Assembly: GCA_041391505.1 (NCBI GenBank) | Contig: JAWKNW010000002.1 | Coordinates: 62,001-126,000, forward strand | Direction of reading: 5' to 3' | Source of the DNA: Rhodothermales bacterium | GTDB lineage: Bacteria > Bacteroidota > Rhodothermia > Rhodothermales > JAHQVL01 | DNA: 64,000 nt | In this document: piece after piece, positions 18,305 through 27,637 of the stretch | Numbering within the stretch: position 1 is the first letter of the stretch | Layout: every line of letters starts with the position of its first letter | The notes under the pieces: generated by a model | The model's input: the letters and a program-made list of their open reading frames with translations, nothing else | The model's database searches: none | Told to the model about the DNA's origin: nothing | Program-made: the position numbers and the translations under genes

Positions 18305-19051
18305 TTACTCGAACACCAGCGTGCCGTAGCGCGTGAATGCGTGGAACGACTCGCCCACCGGCACCCAGCTCCACGTGCTCGACGGTCCCCCGTCGTAATC
18401 GACGCGGTAGAAATTGGCCCGCCAGCGCATGCCCGGCCCGGGCGGCACCTGCTGCAAGGGGGTCAGCAGCGTGTAGGGGACGAACACCTCCGCCCGCCAG
18501 CCGGCGATGGCGGCGCCCGATAGCGCCGGCCCGCCCTGGATCGATACCGCCTTGCGCGTCATCCTCTCGCCCTCATACTGCCACGGAATCCACCCGAAAT
18601 ACCGGTTTTCGAAGTTGGGAATGAGCAGCGGCAGCTGGTAGCCCAGCGGCGAAATCTCGTATTCGAAGTAGACCGGATAGCGCTCGTCGGTCCAGACGAA
18701 GAACTCGTACACGTCTTCCGTCCACAGCTTCAGGTAGTCGCCCTCCAGCGTGGCCGTGAGGAGGCTGTCGGTGCCATCGAACAGCACGTAGAGCCCCGTC
18801 TCGGAATACAGCATCTTGACACGGGCTTCGTAGCCGTGCCCGTTGTCGCGGCGAACGGTCAACGGCGTCCACGCGGCGCGGTCCCAGGCGGGGTTGTCGC
18901 CGTCGCCGGTGACGGGAAAATCGGCGGTGGAGGGGACGGCCATCCGGGCCTCCGGGACCTCCGTGGGCGTGGGCGGCGAAGGTTCGCAGGCCGTCACCAG
19001 CAGCATGCAGGCGGCCAGGACCAGGAAGCGGGTTAGCAATGGGATAGGCAT
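18305..19051 (-). CDS. Lipoprotein with CBM9/DOMON-like carbohydrate-binding domain
   Basis: 248 residues from ATG 19051. Residues 1-22 are a lipoprotein signal (FLVLAACMLLVTAC). The mature part contains the typical start of a family 9 carbohydrate-binding-like domain: a DGDNPAWDRAAWTPL segment (the usual D-G-x-x-x-x-x-W-x-x-A form), an ARVKMLYSETGLYVLFDGTD strand pair, an EDVYEFFVWTDERYPVYFEY block (the x-D-x-x-E-x-F motif) and a C-terminal WRAEVFVPYTLL followed by RANFYRVDYDG. It is the last gene of a same-strand cluster with the sulfatase (47 bp) and the mannonate-dehydratase-like gene, which fits a surface carbohydrate-binding role. The ligand is unknown. Confidence 0.82.
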   Translation of the reverse strand: MPIPLLTRFLVLAACMLLVTACEPSPPTPTEVPEARMAVPSTADFPVTGDGDNPAWDRAAWTPLTVRRDNGHGYEARVKMLYSETGLYVLFDGTDSLLTATLEGDYLKLWTEDVYEFFVWTDERYPVYFEYEISPLGYQLPLLIPNFENRYFGWIPWQYEGERMTRKAVSIQGGPALSGAAIAGWRAEVFVPYTLLTPLQQVPPGPGMRWRANFYRVDYDGGPSSTWSWVPVGESFHAFTRYGTLVFE

Positions 19052-19098
19052 GATTCCTCAGGGGTGGGCGACGTGCTGAAAGACCAAGCGTACCGGGC

Positions 19099-20526
19099 CT
19101 AGTCGGCCGCGATCGGGACCGGCATCCGTGCGCCCGACGCGACGAGCCAGGCGTCGAGCCGGCTCCTGAGCGCGGCGGCTTTTTCGGGCATGTCGGCGGA
19201 CAGGTCGCGCTGCTCGCCGAGGTCGTCCGAGAGGCGGTAGAGTTCCACGGAGCCGTCGTCGTAGTGCTCGATCAGTTTGTAGTCCCCTTCCCGGACGGCC
19301 CCGCCGAGCCGGTTTTCGCCGTGAAACGCGTAGTTCGGATAGTGAAAAAAGAGCGCGTCGCGCCGGAGCGGGCCGGAGCGGGTGAGGATCGGAAGCAGGC
19401 TTTCGCCGTCGAGCGGGCGGTCTGGGGCCGGAGCCAGGCCGGCGGCCTCCAGGATCGTCGGGTAGAAGTCCATGCTCACGACCGGCTCGGGCGAGACGGT
19501 GCCGGCGGGGATTTTACCGGGCCAGCGCACGATCAGCGGGACGCGGAGCCCTCCTTCGTAGAGATGCCCCTTCGCTCCCCGGAGCGGCGCGAGGTCGGCG
19601 ACCCCGCCGTAGGCGCCGTTGTCCGATGTAAAGATCACCAGCGTCTCCTCGGCGAGCCCGAGCGCGTCCAGCTCGGCCAGGACGCGGCCGACGGCGGCGT
19701 CCATCGCCTCGATCATGGCGCCGTAGCGCTGGCTCGCGTCGAGGCCGTCCCCGTGGTCGGTGAAGCCGGGACGCGCCGTGTATTTCGCGACAAGCGCCGC
19801 CGGCGCCTCCATCGGCCAGTGGACGGTATAGGGCCAGAGGGCGACAAAAAAGGGCTGCGTCTGGTGGGAGCGCATGAAGGCGACGGCTTCATTCGCCAGC
19901 CGATCCGTCAGGTATTCGCCGGCGCGCCGGTCCGCGATGGCCGGATTGCGATAGGGGTCGAAGTAACTCGGCGGCCCGCCGAAGCTGACGCCGCCGACGT
20001 TGAGGTCGAACCCCTGAAACTCGGGCCGGCGTCCGGGCTCGACGGAATCCATCTCATCGTTTGTCCCCGAGAGGTGCCATTTGCCGATGAAGGCGTTGGC
20101 GTAGCCGGCCTCGCGGAGCCGCTCGGCGATCGTGACGTGGTCGAGCGCGAGGTAGTTGTACATCTCCGCGGCGCGGAGGGTGGCGCCCGGCGGCTGGAAC
20201 TGCGCCTGGTCGCCCGTGATGTGGTTGGTTATGGCCAGACGCGCCGGCGAGAGGCCGGTCATCACGGCCGCCCGCGTCGGCGAGCAGACCGGGGCCGCGG
20301 CGTAGGCGTCGGTGAACCGCATCCCCTCGGCGGCGAGGCGGTCCAGAACCGGCGTATCCAGCAGCGGATTGCCCTGGACGCGCAGGTCCATCCACCCCAG
20401 ATCGTCGATCATGATGAGGACGATGTTGGGGGGACGCTGGGGGGCCGGCCGACAGCCGGCGAGGAGGACGCTCGCCAGGAGGACGATCGCGAGGCGTCCC
20501 GCCGCATCGATAGAGCGTAGTGTCAT
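19099..20526 (-). CDS. Lipid-anchored S1-family sulfatase
   Basis: 475 residues from ATG 20526, chosen because it gives a standard lipoprotein signal (LAIVLLASVLLAGC, Cys25); an ATG at 20550 would add eight residues. Formylglycine-type sulfatase: NIVLIMIDDLGWMDL supplies the two metal Asp residues (41, 42) and the maturation motif CSPTR (Cys81-Arg85) is intact. IGKWHLSG, FFVALWPYTVHWPMEAP, VIFTSDNGAYGG and a C-terminal DYKLIEHYDDGSVELY subdomain follow. The length is usual for the family. It should remove sulfate esters from a glycan after Cys81 is converted by a formylglycine-generating enzyme; no such enzyme gene is in the window. It lies between the mannonate-dehydratase-like gene (77 bp upstream) and the CBM9-like lipoprotein, forming a small saccharide-degradation cluster. 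Confidence 0.94.
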   Translation of the reverse strand: MTLRSIDAAGRLAIVLLASVLLAGCRPAPQRPPNIVLIMIDDLGWMDLRVQGNPLLDTPVLDRLAAEGMRFTDAYAAAPVCSPTRAAVMTGLSPARLAITNHITGDQAQFQPPGATLRAAEMYNYLALDHVTIAERLREAGYANAFIGKWHLSGTNDEMDSVEPGRRPEFQGFDLNVGGVSFGGPPSYFDPYRNPAIADRRAGEYLTDRLANEAVAFMRSHQTQPFFVALWPYTVHWPMEAPAALVAKYTARPGFTDHGDGLDASQRYGAMIEAMDAAVGRVLAELDALGLAEETLVIFTSDNGAYGGVADLAPLRGAKGHLYEGGLRVPLIVRWPGKIPAGTVSPEPVVSMDFYPTILEAAGLAPAPDRPLDGESLLPILTRSGPLRRDALFFHYPNYAFHGENRLGGAVREGDYKLIEHYDDGSVELYRLSDDLGEQRDLSADMPEKAAALRSRLDAWLVASGARMPVPIAAD

Positions 20527-20603
20527 GTAAAACGGAGGCGCTGTGTGCATGCTCTGGTTTTTCGTCGAACCGGAGGCGGTGGGGTTTATGGGGGGCGGAT
20601 CAG

Positions 20604-21710
20604 CTACGCCCCCATCGCCTGAATCAACGCTTTTATGTAGCCAAAACAAAACGCGTGTCCCTGGAGCGCGCTCGCCGGATCGTCGTGCTGGGGGATGTGG
20701 TCCGGCATGACCATCCCGTCGTAGCCGACGTCGCGCAGCGCCTTGATGACCTGGACAAAATCCATGTCCCCGTTGTCGGGCCACACCTCCTGGAAGTCGT
20801 TCCACCCGCCCTTGATGTTGCGCAGGTGGATGTTGAAGATCTGGCCGCGCCGGCCTATCCATTCGATGATCGGGAGGATCTCCGTGCGGGGATCCGTCAA
20901 GCCCTCCGCCGTTGACCCCAGGCACAGGTTGAAGCCGTGCGAGGGGCTGTCGTAGAGCTGGGCGAAACGCCGGATGCCTTCGCGGACGTCCGGACTGTTC
21001 CAGCGGCTGATGCCCCGGTACCCGATCGGCGTGGGGGGATCCGCGATGTGGTTGCCGAGCCGCACGTTGTACTCCTCCGCCACCGGGAGCACCCGGTCCA
21101 GGAAATACGTGATGCGGGCGTAGAGCTCGTCCAGATCCACCTGCCCCGCCACGGTCAGCTCCGCATCCATGCCTCGCTGGAGCGCCTCCTCGTAGTTCCA
21201 GGTGGAATACCGCGAGTTGCCCCGACCGGGATCATTCGTTCTGCCGGTGCGGATGACAGGGAGGATCGTCGTGTTGTACAGCAGGAGACGGACCTCGCTC
21301 TTCGCGGCGACCTGGATCATCTGCTGGATCATCTCGATCTCCCGATCCCGCTCCGGATCCTTCGCGAGCATGATATGCGGCGTCGCCACCCGGTCGATGC
21401 CGGCGGACGTCAGCGGCAGGTGATAGGCGACGACGCGGATGCCGTAGGCGCCGGCCGCATCCACGATGCGCAGCGAGTCGTCGAGGTCCCACCCGACGCC
21501 CTCGATGAGGCGCGGGCTCCCGGCGTCCATGTGGTAGACGCCGTGGCGGGCCAGGAACTCGAGATTCTCCTTCGTGACCCCGCCGTGCTGGCATCCCACC
21601 TTCATGCGCGCCGCGGGTCGGCCCTGCGCCCTTCGGGTTGCATAGTCACCCGCGCTGACGGCGGCGATGGATCCCCCGGCGGCGACCCGGACAAAGTCTC
21701 TGCGTTTCAT
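20604..21710 (-). CDS. Exported mannonate dehydratase (UxuA)-like TIM-barrel protein
   Basis: 368 residues from ATG 21710, preceded by an AGGTGA sequence; a GTG three codons earlier is also in frame. The N-terminus MKRRDFVRVAAGGSIAAVSAG is a Tat-type signal (R-R-D-F). The body resembles UxuA: KVGCQHGG near the start, IHLRNIKGG, then the GDMDFVQVIKALRDVGYDG segment and the MVMPDHIPQHDDP loop, where UxuA enzymes carry catalytic and metal-binding Asp and His. Known UxuA acts in the cytoplasm on D-mannonate to give 2-keto-3-deoxygluconate; the export signal here is unusual and suggests a different sugar acid or an envelope role. It is probably the first gene of the sulfatase cluster. The superfamily call is firm; the reaction is inferred. 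Confidence 0.85.
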   Translation of the reverse strand: MKRRDFVRVAAGGSIAAVSAGDYATRRAQGRPAARMKVGCQHGGVTKENLEFLARHGVYHMDAGSPRLIEGVGWDLDDSLRIVDAAGAYGIRVVAYHLPLTSAGIDRVATPHIMLAKDPERDREIEMIQQMIQVAAKSEVRLLLYNTTILPVIRTGRTNDPGRGNSRYSTWNYEEALQRGMDAELTVAGQVDLDELYARITYFLDRVLPVAEEYNVRLGNHIADPPTPIGYRGISRWNSPDVREGIRRFAQLYDSPSHGFNLCLGSTAEGLTDPRTEILPIIEWIGRRGQIFNIHLRNIKGGWNDFQEVWPDNGDMDFVQVIKALRDVGYDGMVMPDHIPQHDDPASALQGHAFCFGYIKALIQAMGA

Positions 21711-22077
21711 CGTGTTCACCTAATTCGCGGCGGGCGTTTCGCACAAACAGAAACGCTGCACGGTGACCGTGACGCCGAACTACCCCGATCTGAAGGGGTC
21801 GAGACGAACACGGGGATCGGCCCATCGATTCGCAGGCGGAAATAGCCCGTGACTGCGCCATAGGGCTCAAGGTAATCCCCTCTCCCTTGCTCGGCAACAT
21901 GCATGCAGTCTCGCGAGTGGGGTTTCCCGTATGCGCCACCTGTACACGGCCCCCCGGCGCTCCCCATGCGCGATACCAGGTGCCTTGCTCCGGAATCGCC
22001 TTGCACCTTGATCCCATTCGACGCGGCATCCAGTATGCTGGGTACACACCTAACCACGCCCCCCTGGAGACCAAGCC
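21711..22077. other. Divergent intergenic region, 367 bp
   Basis: It separates the start of the minus-strand mannonate-dehydratase-like gene from the plus-strand gene at 22078, so promoters for both are expected here. No open frame with a sensible codon pattern, no RNA fold and no repeat was recognised. GGAG lies about 10 bp before the ATG at 22078. Confidence 0.5.
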
Positions 22078-24447
22078 ATGTCTTTTCCAAGCACGTGCGA
22101 CTTCAGGGCCATCCGATGCCTGTTTCTTTCGGTTCTCCTGGGATGCCTGTTCGGCACACCGGGAAAAAGCCAATCGCTCGACTACGCCTTTGCCGTCGGC
22201 GCATCTCACACGTACGACAATTACTCCTATGCCAACGGCCTGGCCGTCGACCGGGACGGCAACACGTTCATCACAGGCACCCTGGAGCATATCAATCTGC
22301 CGTCTACGTACGACTTCGACCCGGGCCCGGGCGAATACATCCTCACAGGCAAACCGTCGACGGGATGTATCGAGGATACGTATCTCGCGAAATACGATCC
22401 TTCAGGCCAGATCCTGTGGGCCTTCGTAATCGGTGGTCCCTCCTGCGACCGGGGCCATGAAGTTGACGTTGACGACGAAGGGAATGTGTACATCGCCGGC
22501 CGGTTTAACGGAACAGTAGATTTCGATCCTGGCCCGAACGAATATCTCCTGACCGGCGAAAATTTCAAGGCCGGCTACCTCGCCAAATATGCTCCGGACG
22601 GCACGTTTCTGTGGGCCATCGGCCTGAGTGGTGCCTTTGAGATCGCAGATATCGCCCTCGCACGGGATGGGGACGTCTACGTAGCCGGCGATTTTTCCGG
22701 AGACATGGACCTCGACCCAGGCGAGGAAGAATATTTGATTTCGAGTGCGGGCAGCAACGACCTTTTCTTTGCGAAATACGATCGCCAGGGAGGTTTTCTG
22801 TGGGGACACCGCATCGGTGATGTTGGCTTCGATCGCGGTATTGCCATCGGGATCGACGCACAGGACCACCTTCTGGTGGGCGGCGTTTTCACCGGTACCA
22901 TCGATGTCGCCCGCGGCAACCAGATCATCTCACTGACCGCTGGCGCCGGCCAGGACGTGTTTATGGTCAGTTACGACCGGAATGGCCGCCATCGCTGGAG
23001 CACACATCTCGGCGGGGAGAAGGCCATGGCGCTGAAAGACCTGGAGATCGACGCGTCCGATGGCTTCTATGTGACCGGATGGATGAGTCCTGATGACCCA
23101 GTCGATTTTGACCCGGGTGCTGGTGCGTTCATCCTGTCGAGCACCACACAGAGTGGCTTTATCGCCCACTACGCGTCCAACGGCGACTTTCTCATGGCGA
23201 TGAAATACGGAGAAGGAGGGAGTGTGCTGAATAGCGCGGAAGTCGACGTTTCGATGCGGGGAGAACTGTATGTCGCGGGCACGATGGTCGGGGAGACCGA
23301 CTTCGATCCCGGGCCGGCAGCATGGTTGTTGGGCAGCCGTTCCTCTGAAGACGCTTACATCGCCAAATATTCTGCGGAAGGAAAACTGGTCTGGGCCTTT
23401 GAGATCAGCGAAGCGTGGTACGGCATGTATGTCGAAGGGTTTGAAGTGGACGATTTCGGGGTCATCCATCTGGCAGGTCACTTTGGCGGTGCCTTTCAGA
23501 ACTTGCTGGATTTCGACCCCAGCAACACCTCGTATATCGTAGACTACATAGGCGAAAGCCAGGACATCTACCTCGCCCAGTATCGCGATCCGCAGCCGCT
23601 TTATCGCGTGAACGCCGGCGGCGAAAAGATCCCTGCCGATCTTATCGACTGGCAGCGGGATACCAGATCCACCCCCTCGTCTTTCTTGCTGGCTACTGGC
23701 TCGAACAACAAAACCGGTAGAAATCAGCAGCCCTTCCTCAATCCCACGCCGGTGCCTGATGCGCTTTTTCAAAGCTATCGTTGGGATCCTCGCGAATCCC
23801 CGGAAATCCCCATGAACTGGGCATTCCCGGTCGATGAAGGCGACTACACCGTGTGCCTCCTGTTCGTTGAAGGCGAAGAGACGTACTGGAGCGCGGGCGC
23901 ACGCGTCTTCGACGTCGTCGCCGAAAACGTCGTGGCCGTGAATGATCTGGACATCTACGCAGAAACCGGCGGCGCCACGGCCCTTCGCTCGTGCTTTTAT
24001 ACACAGGTGACCGACAACGCGTTGGATCTATCGCTGAGTCCGGAAATGGCATACGGTCGCCCGCTGATCAGCGGAATCGAGATCACCAACGTTACGGCCT
24101 CGGTCTCGCGCGCGACCAGCGCCAACGATCCCGCGGAGTTCGCTCAACCGGACACGCGTTCTGGGTCGAGCCTCGAGGTGCCTGTCGCGACCCGGCTGGA
24201 GCGCAATTTCCCGAATCCCTTCAATCCGTCCACCGTCATCCGCTTCTCATTGCGGGAATCCGCCGCGGTGCGGGTACAGGTGTACGACCTGCTCGGGCGC
24301 GAAGTCGCGCGCCTGGTAGACGGGGTGCGTGACGCCGGCAGCCACGAAGTAACCTTCAACGCCGGCGACCTGCCGAGCGGGACCTACCTCTACCGCCTCG
24401 AGACGCCGGCAGGCAGCTTCGTGCATCGGATGGTGCTGGTGAAATGA
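22078..24447 (+). CDS. T9SS-exported SBBP beta-propeller and malectin-like domain protein
   Basis: 789 residues from ATG 22078. The signal peptide (CLFLSVLLGCLFGTPGKSQS) covers residues 1-32. Residues about 35-500 hold repeats of the SBBP type: the D-x-x-G-N-x-(F/Y)-(I/V)-x-G strand, then F-D-P-G-(P/A)-x-x-x-(Y/W), then (Y/F)-(L/I)-A-K-Y-x-x-x-G; these make a beta-propeller. Residues about 515-665 (LYRVNAGGEKIPADLIDWQ, ALFQSYRW, GDYTVCLLFVEGEETYWSAG, ARVFDVVAE, ISGIEI) form a malectin-like carbohydrate-binding domain. A T9SS type A sorting domain ends the protein (NFPNPFNPSTVIRFSL, VYDLLGREVARLVDG, MVLVK). A surface glycan-binding role is inferred from the malectin-like domain. The last 90 bp or so are nearly identical in DNA to the end of the next gene. 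Confidence 0.9.
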   Translation: MSFPSTCDFRAIRCLFLSVLLGCLFGTPGKSQSLDYAFAVGASHTYDNYSYANGLAVDRDGNTFITGTLEHINLPSTYDFDPGPGEYILTGKPSTGCIEDTYLAKYDPSGQILWAFVIGGPSCDRGHEVDVDDEGNVYIAGRFNGTVDFDPGPNEYLLTGENFKAGYLAKYAPDGTFLWAIGLSGAFEIADIALARDGDVYVAGDFSGDMDLDPGEEEYLISSAGSNDLFFAKYDRQGGFLWGHRIGDVGFDRGIAIGIDAQDHLLVGGVFTGTIDVARGNQIISLTAGAGQDVFMVSYDRNGRHRWSTHLGGEKAMALKDLEIDASDGFYVTGWMSPDDPVDFDPGAGAFILSSTTQSGFIAHYASNGDFLMAMKYGEGGSVLNSAEVDVSMRGELYVAGTMVGETDFDPGPAAWLLGSRSSEDAYIAKYSAEGKLVWAFEISEAWYGMYVEGFEVDDFGVIHLAGHFGGAFQNLLDFDPSNTSYIVDYIGESQDIYLAQYRDPQPLYRVNAGGEKIPADLIDWQRDTRSTPSSFLLATGSNNKTGRNQQPFLNPTPVPDALFQSYRWDPRESPEIPMNWAFPVDEGDYTVCLLFVEGEETYWSAGARVFDVVAENVVAVNDLDIYAETGGATALRSCFYTQVTDNALDLSLSPEMAYGRPLISGIEITNVTASVSRATSANDPAEFAQPDTRSGSSLEVPVATRLERNFPNPFNPSTVIRFSLRESAAVRVQVYDLLGREVARLVDGVRDAGSHEVTFNAGDLPSGTYLYRLETPAGSFVHRMVLVK

Positions 24448-24621
24448 ACCCGGCGTTGCACCGTTTGACATCCAGACGCTGATTTGCACCATGACAGCGC
24501 GCTGGATCAACGCGAACTGACGTTTGACACGGCCTTAGATCAAGCAATCTCCCTAACCCTCCCCCTGTCACATCCTGTTGGATAACCGTTTTACACATTC
24601 CCCCCTGAGGAATCAGGCATC

Positions 24622-26218
24622 ATGCTATACAATCTGCTTAACTCGATCAGAACACTCAGCTACGGAATCGCCCTCACGATCGTCATGGTATCGACCAGCG
24701 GGGAGGCCCACGGTCAAGCAGGCACCAAGTTGATTGCGAACGATGGCGCAGAAGGCGACCGTTTTGGACGGTCGGTATCCGTCTGGGGCGATACAGCCTT
24801 TATCGGAGCTCCGGTGGACGATGACACGGGATCGGCCCGGGATCCGTCTACATTCTTGAAAATAGGCAGGGGATTGGGTACAGGTGGGCAAGTTGACCGC
24901 GAGCGACGGGGGTCTCAATGATTTATTTGGTTCATCGATCGCCCTTGTCGGCGACCGAGCGATCATCGGCGCACCGGGCGACAGTCAGGACACACCGTTT
25001 GAGTACGAAGGTCAAGGGTCGGCATACATCTTCGAACGACGTGGAAACGAGTGGATCGAAGTCGCCAAGCTAGTGGCCAGCCAAGGCGCCTTACGGGGAG
25101 GCTTTGGAGGCGCTGTAGCGCTGTCAGGCGATCGCGCTTTGATTGGTGCATCTGGCTACGGTTTCGGGGGTAACCCTGGGGCCGCGTATCTGTTTGAACG
25201 CAAGGGTCGTGCCTGGATTCAAGTAGCCAAACTAACGGCCAGCGACGGTGAAGCCCGGGACAAGTTCGGGCATTCCGTTGCGCTTTCCGGCGCTCATGCA
25301 TTGATCGGTGCGCCCGAAAACACGAACCACGGGCGAGCTTCAGGGGCCGCGTACCTTTTCGAACCCGAGAATGGCTCATGGCGAGAGGTCGCAAAGTTGG
25401 AACTGCCGGTGCTGAATGGCGGTGCACGTCGGGCGCAATTTGGGGTCTCGGTCTCTCTCGAAGGAGAAAAGGCGCTGATCGGGGCTCCCTGGAGCGAAGT
25501 GATGCCAGCCAGCGGTAATTCGCACGGCGCAGCCTATGTCTTCGCGCTGACTGATGACACATGGGAGCAGGTCGCCCAACTGCAAGCGAGCGATGCCTCA
25601 CCGGGCGATCTCTTCGGCTCCTCCGTGACGATGTACGGCGGGCATGCGCTCATCGGAGCCATCGGTGCTGACGAGACAGCCTCGGATACCGGATCGGCTT
25701 ATGTATTCGAATGGACGGGAGGCATGTGGACACAAGTCGCCAAGCTGATCGCAGGCGATGGCGAACCGTACGACGGATTTGGAAGTAGCGTCGCCCTGTC
25801 CGCAAAAAATGCCCTGATTGGAGTTGCAAACAACGATGAGGCCGGCAAAGATGCCGGCGCGGCCTATATATTCGATTTCCCTGTCGATATCAACGTTGGC
25901 CATATTTCCAGCGTGAGTGGTCGCATGGACGATGGACCCGGACAAGCAATGGGCCCGATCAACAACCGGACTCACAATTATCCGAACCCATTCAATCCAA
26001 CCACTACCATCACCTTCGCTTTGTCCGAGCAGGCCCAGGTGCGCCTGACCGTCTATGATATGCTGGGCCGAGAAGTCGAGCGCCTTGTCGATAGCATACA
26101 GGAAGCCGGCAGCCACGAAGTAACCTTCAATGCCGGCGACCTGCCGGGCGGGACCTACCTATACCGCCTCGAGACGCCGGCAGGCAGCTTCGTCCAGCAA
26201 ATGGTACTGCTCAAGTAA
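24622..26218 (+). pseudogene. Frameshifted T9SS FG-GAP propeller gene (two 1-base breaks)
   Basis: One gene read in three frames. The first part runs from ATG 24622 with a signal peptide (GIALTIVMVSTSGEAHGQ) and a first propeller blade (FGRSVSVWGDTAFIGAP); that frame stops at 24921. Adding one G to the GGG at 24839-24841 gives RGSVYILENRQG, and adding one G to the GGGG at 24869-24872 gives GDWVQVGKLTASDGG, which joins the second part, open to 26218. The restored protein of about 532 residues has FG-GAP blades such as FGGAVALSGDRALIGASG and FGSSVTMYGGHALIGAIG, and a T9SS sorting domain (NYPNPFNPTTTITFAL, ending MVLLK). It is a paralog of the gene at 2570. It is either a true pseudogene or a good gene with homopolymer sequencing errors. 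Confidence 0.85.
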
Positions 26219-26242
26219 TTCCCGAAAGGTGTAAACTCCATT

Positions 26243-26288
26243 ATCAGCTACCTCGGTGCCGAAAGGTCATGGCATCGGGGTAGCTGAT
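26243..26288. repeat. Inverted repeat downstream of the broken propeller gene
   Basis: ATCAGCTACC (26243-26252) pairs perfectly with GGTAGCTGAT (26279-26288), and the inner arms TCGGTGCC and GGCATCGG pair with one mismatch, giving a hairpin of about 18 bp with a loop near GAAAGGTCAT. There is no T run on either side. It may stabilise or end the upstream mRNA; function unproven. Confidence 0.65.
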
Positions 26289-26418
26289 GCCATTTCGCGT
26301 GGGATCACGCGGGGAAGGCGGACCCCCTTAAATCTGGATTCGTGTGCTCATGACTCCAGATTCCCACACGTTGGAGAATCAGGCAAATCCGGGGCAGTTC
26401 ACTGGCATGCCGAACAGA

Positions 26419-27126
26419 TCACTTGCTCATTCGCTTCTTACCTATTGTGTTGGTTTTTACCCAGCCCTTTGATTCACCTGAGCATATTTGGGTGAAGTCA
26501 CCTTGAGTGCGGTATGTAACCACGTCCACGCCTGCGTTGAGATGGAGCATCATTGCACTATTCGTGTTGGCGAGCGTGTATACGGGCGTATTGCTGGCTA
26601 CGACAACCCGCAATTGATCCGCCTTATAGGAGCTATCCGAGCAATCGAGGCGCCCGCTAGCATCGGCCTCGCTTGCCTTGGCTGACGCTACCGATCCAAG
26701 GTCTCCACCACCAATCAGTACAGTGTATTGAGCAAATGCATCGTCAACGAGGGCCTGGATCTGCTTGCCGGTGAATGAATCCTGGCGCTCAACTCCGAAT
26801 GCATTAGAGCTATACGAACGCGGGCTGATAGTTACACTGGTTTTCCCGTCCATTGCCTCGCGAATGAGGAAACTCAATTCAAATCGACCATCACCCACAA
26901 GTGCAGCGGCAATCGTACTCAGGGGTTTCTCGCCTTTGATCATGCCAACCTGGATAGCCGAGACATCAACGGAATAACCGTTTGCCTCCAGCAACTGCAC
27001 CGCAGCCTGTTGCGCTTCTGTAGCGGACTTATTGTAGATCCTCGTGCGTGTGTCCTGAGGTACGTTGGTTGTTGTCGCGCACCCTATGGACCATACAAGG
27101 GCAGCAAGTAAAAAGAGATGACGCAT
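26419..27126 (-). CDS. Lipoprotein with C-terminal SH3-like domain
   Basis: 235 residues from ATG 27126. The signal MRHLFLLAALVWSIGC ends in a lipobox (Cys16). The N-terminal half (IYNKSATEAQQAAVQLLEANG, then VDVSAIQVGMIKGEK and FELSFLIREAMDGKTSVTIS) has the helix-then-strands pattern of small envelope lipoprotein domains, loosely like the BamC/NlpB helix-grip fold. The C-terminal part (LRVVVASNTPVYTLANTNSA, then LNAGVDVVTYRTQGDFTQIC and GWVKTNTI) resembles a bacterial SH3 domain, commonly used to bind cell-wall peptides. It stands alone in a more A+T-rich stretch, with no operon partner. No enzyme motif is visible. Domain calls are by pattern only. Confidence 0.75.
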   Translation of the reverse strand: MRHLFLLAALVWSIGCATTTNVPQDTRTRIYNKSATEAQQAAVQLLEANGYSVDVSAIQVGMIKGEKPLSTIAAALVGDGRFELSFLIREAMDGKTSVTISPRSYSSNAFGVERQDSFTGKQIQALVDDAFAQYTVLIGGGDLGSVASAKASEADASGRLDCSDSSYKADQLRVVVASNTPVYTLANTNSAMMLHLNAGVDVVTYRTQGDFTQICSGESKGWVKTNTIGKKRMSK

Positions 27127-27159
27127 AAGAATGAACTGCGCTGGTGAGATGTCGGTTGA

Positions 27160-27464
27160 TCATCGACGATCAATCGTCGCACACCACAATGCATGCGGAC
27201 ACATCACCCCCCACAACAGCAGTTCGCTCGTAGGATCGCCCAGGATGCGCTGGTTGCGCTCGACATGCAGCCGCGCCGCCTTCCCTCCCCAACGTACAGA
27301 GCCCGCAGGAGATACACAGCGGCCTTGAAGGCGCTCAGGCGGACGCGTAGCGGCTCGGAGTCCCACACGAGGGTCAGCTTGTCCTCCTCCCCTTCCGTGT
27401 GTGGCCTGGGAAGCCCGTGGCGGGCGCAGAGGCGGTAGATGTCGGCGGCTTCGGTTCGGCGCAT
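27160..27464 (-). pseudogene. Broken small gene of unknown family
   Basis: A minus-strand frame starting at ATG 27464 (MRRTEAADIYRLCARHGLPR; an ATG at 27506 is also in frame) reads through DKLTLVWDSEPLRVRLSAFK and AAVYLLRALYVGEG, then turns into low-complexity sequence. Adding one G to the GGG that lies at plus positions 27283-27285 moves it to the frame reading KAARLHVERNQRILGDPTSE, then LLLWGVMCPHALWCATIDRR, with a stop at 27160. The joined product is about 101 residues. It matches no family I recognise. The codon pattern looks coding on both sides of the break, but with no homology the call stays weak. Confidence 0.4.
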
Positions 27465-27637
27465 GCTGGAAGGAAGCATGCGGGGGAGGTGTTTCAAATT
27501 CCGCACAGATACGGATTCGCGGCGAAAATCATAAGCAAATCAATTAACCCGCGTCTGCGACTGAGTTGCTGACAGTTTAGGCGCGGAGGCGTGTTGTATC
27601 TAATTAGGTTGCCCCTGAGAATAATCTCGCGATCGTC

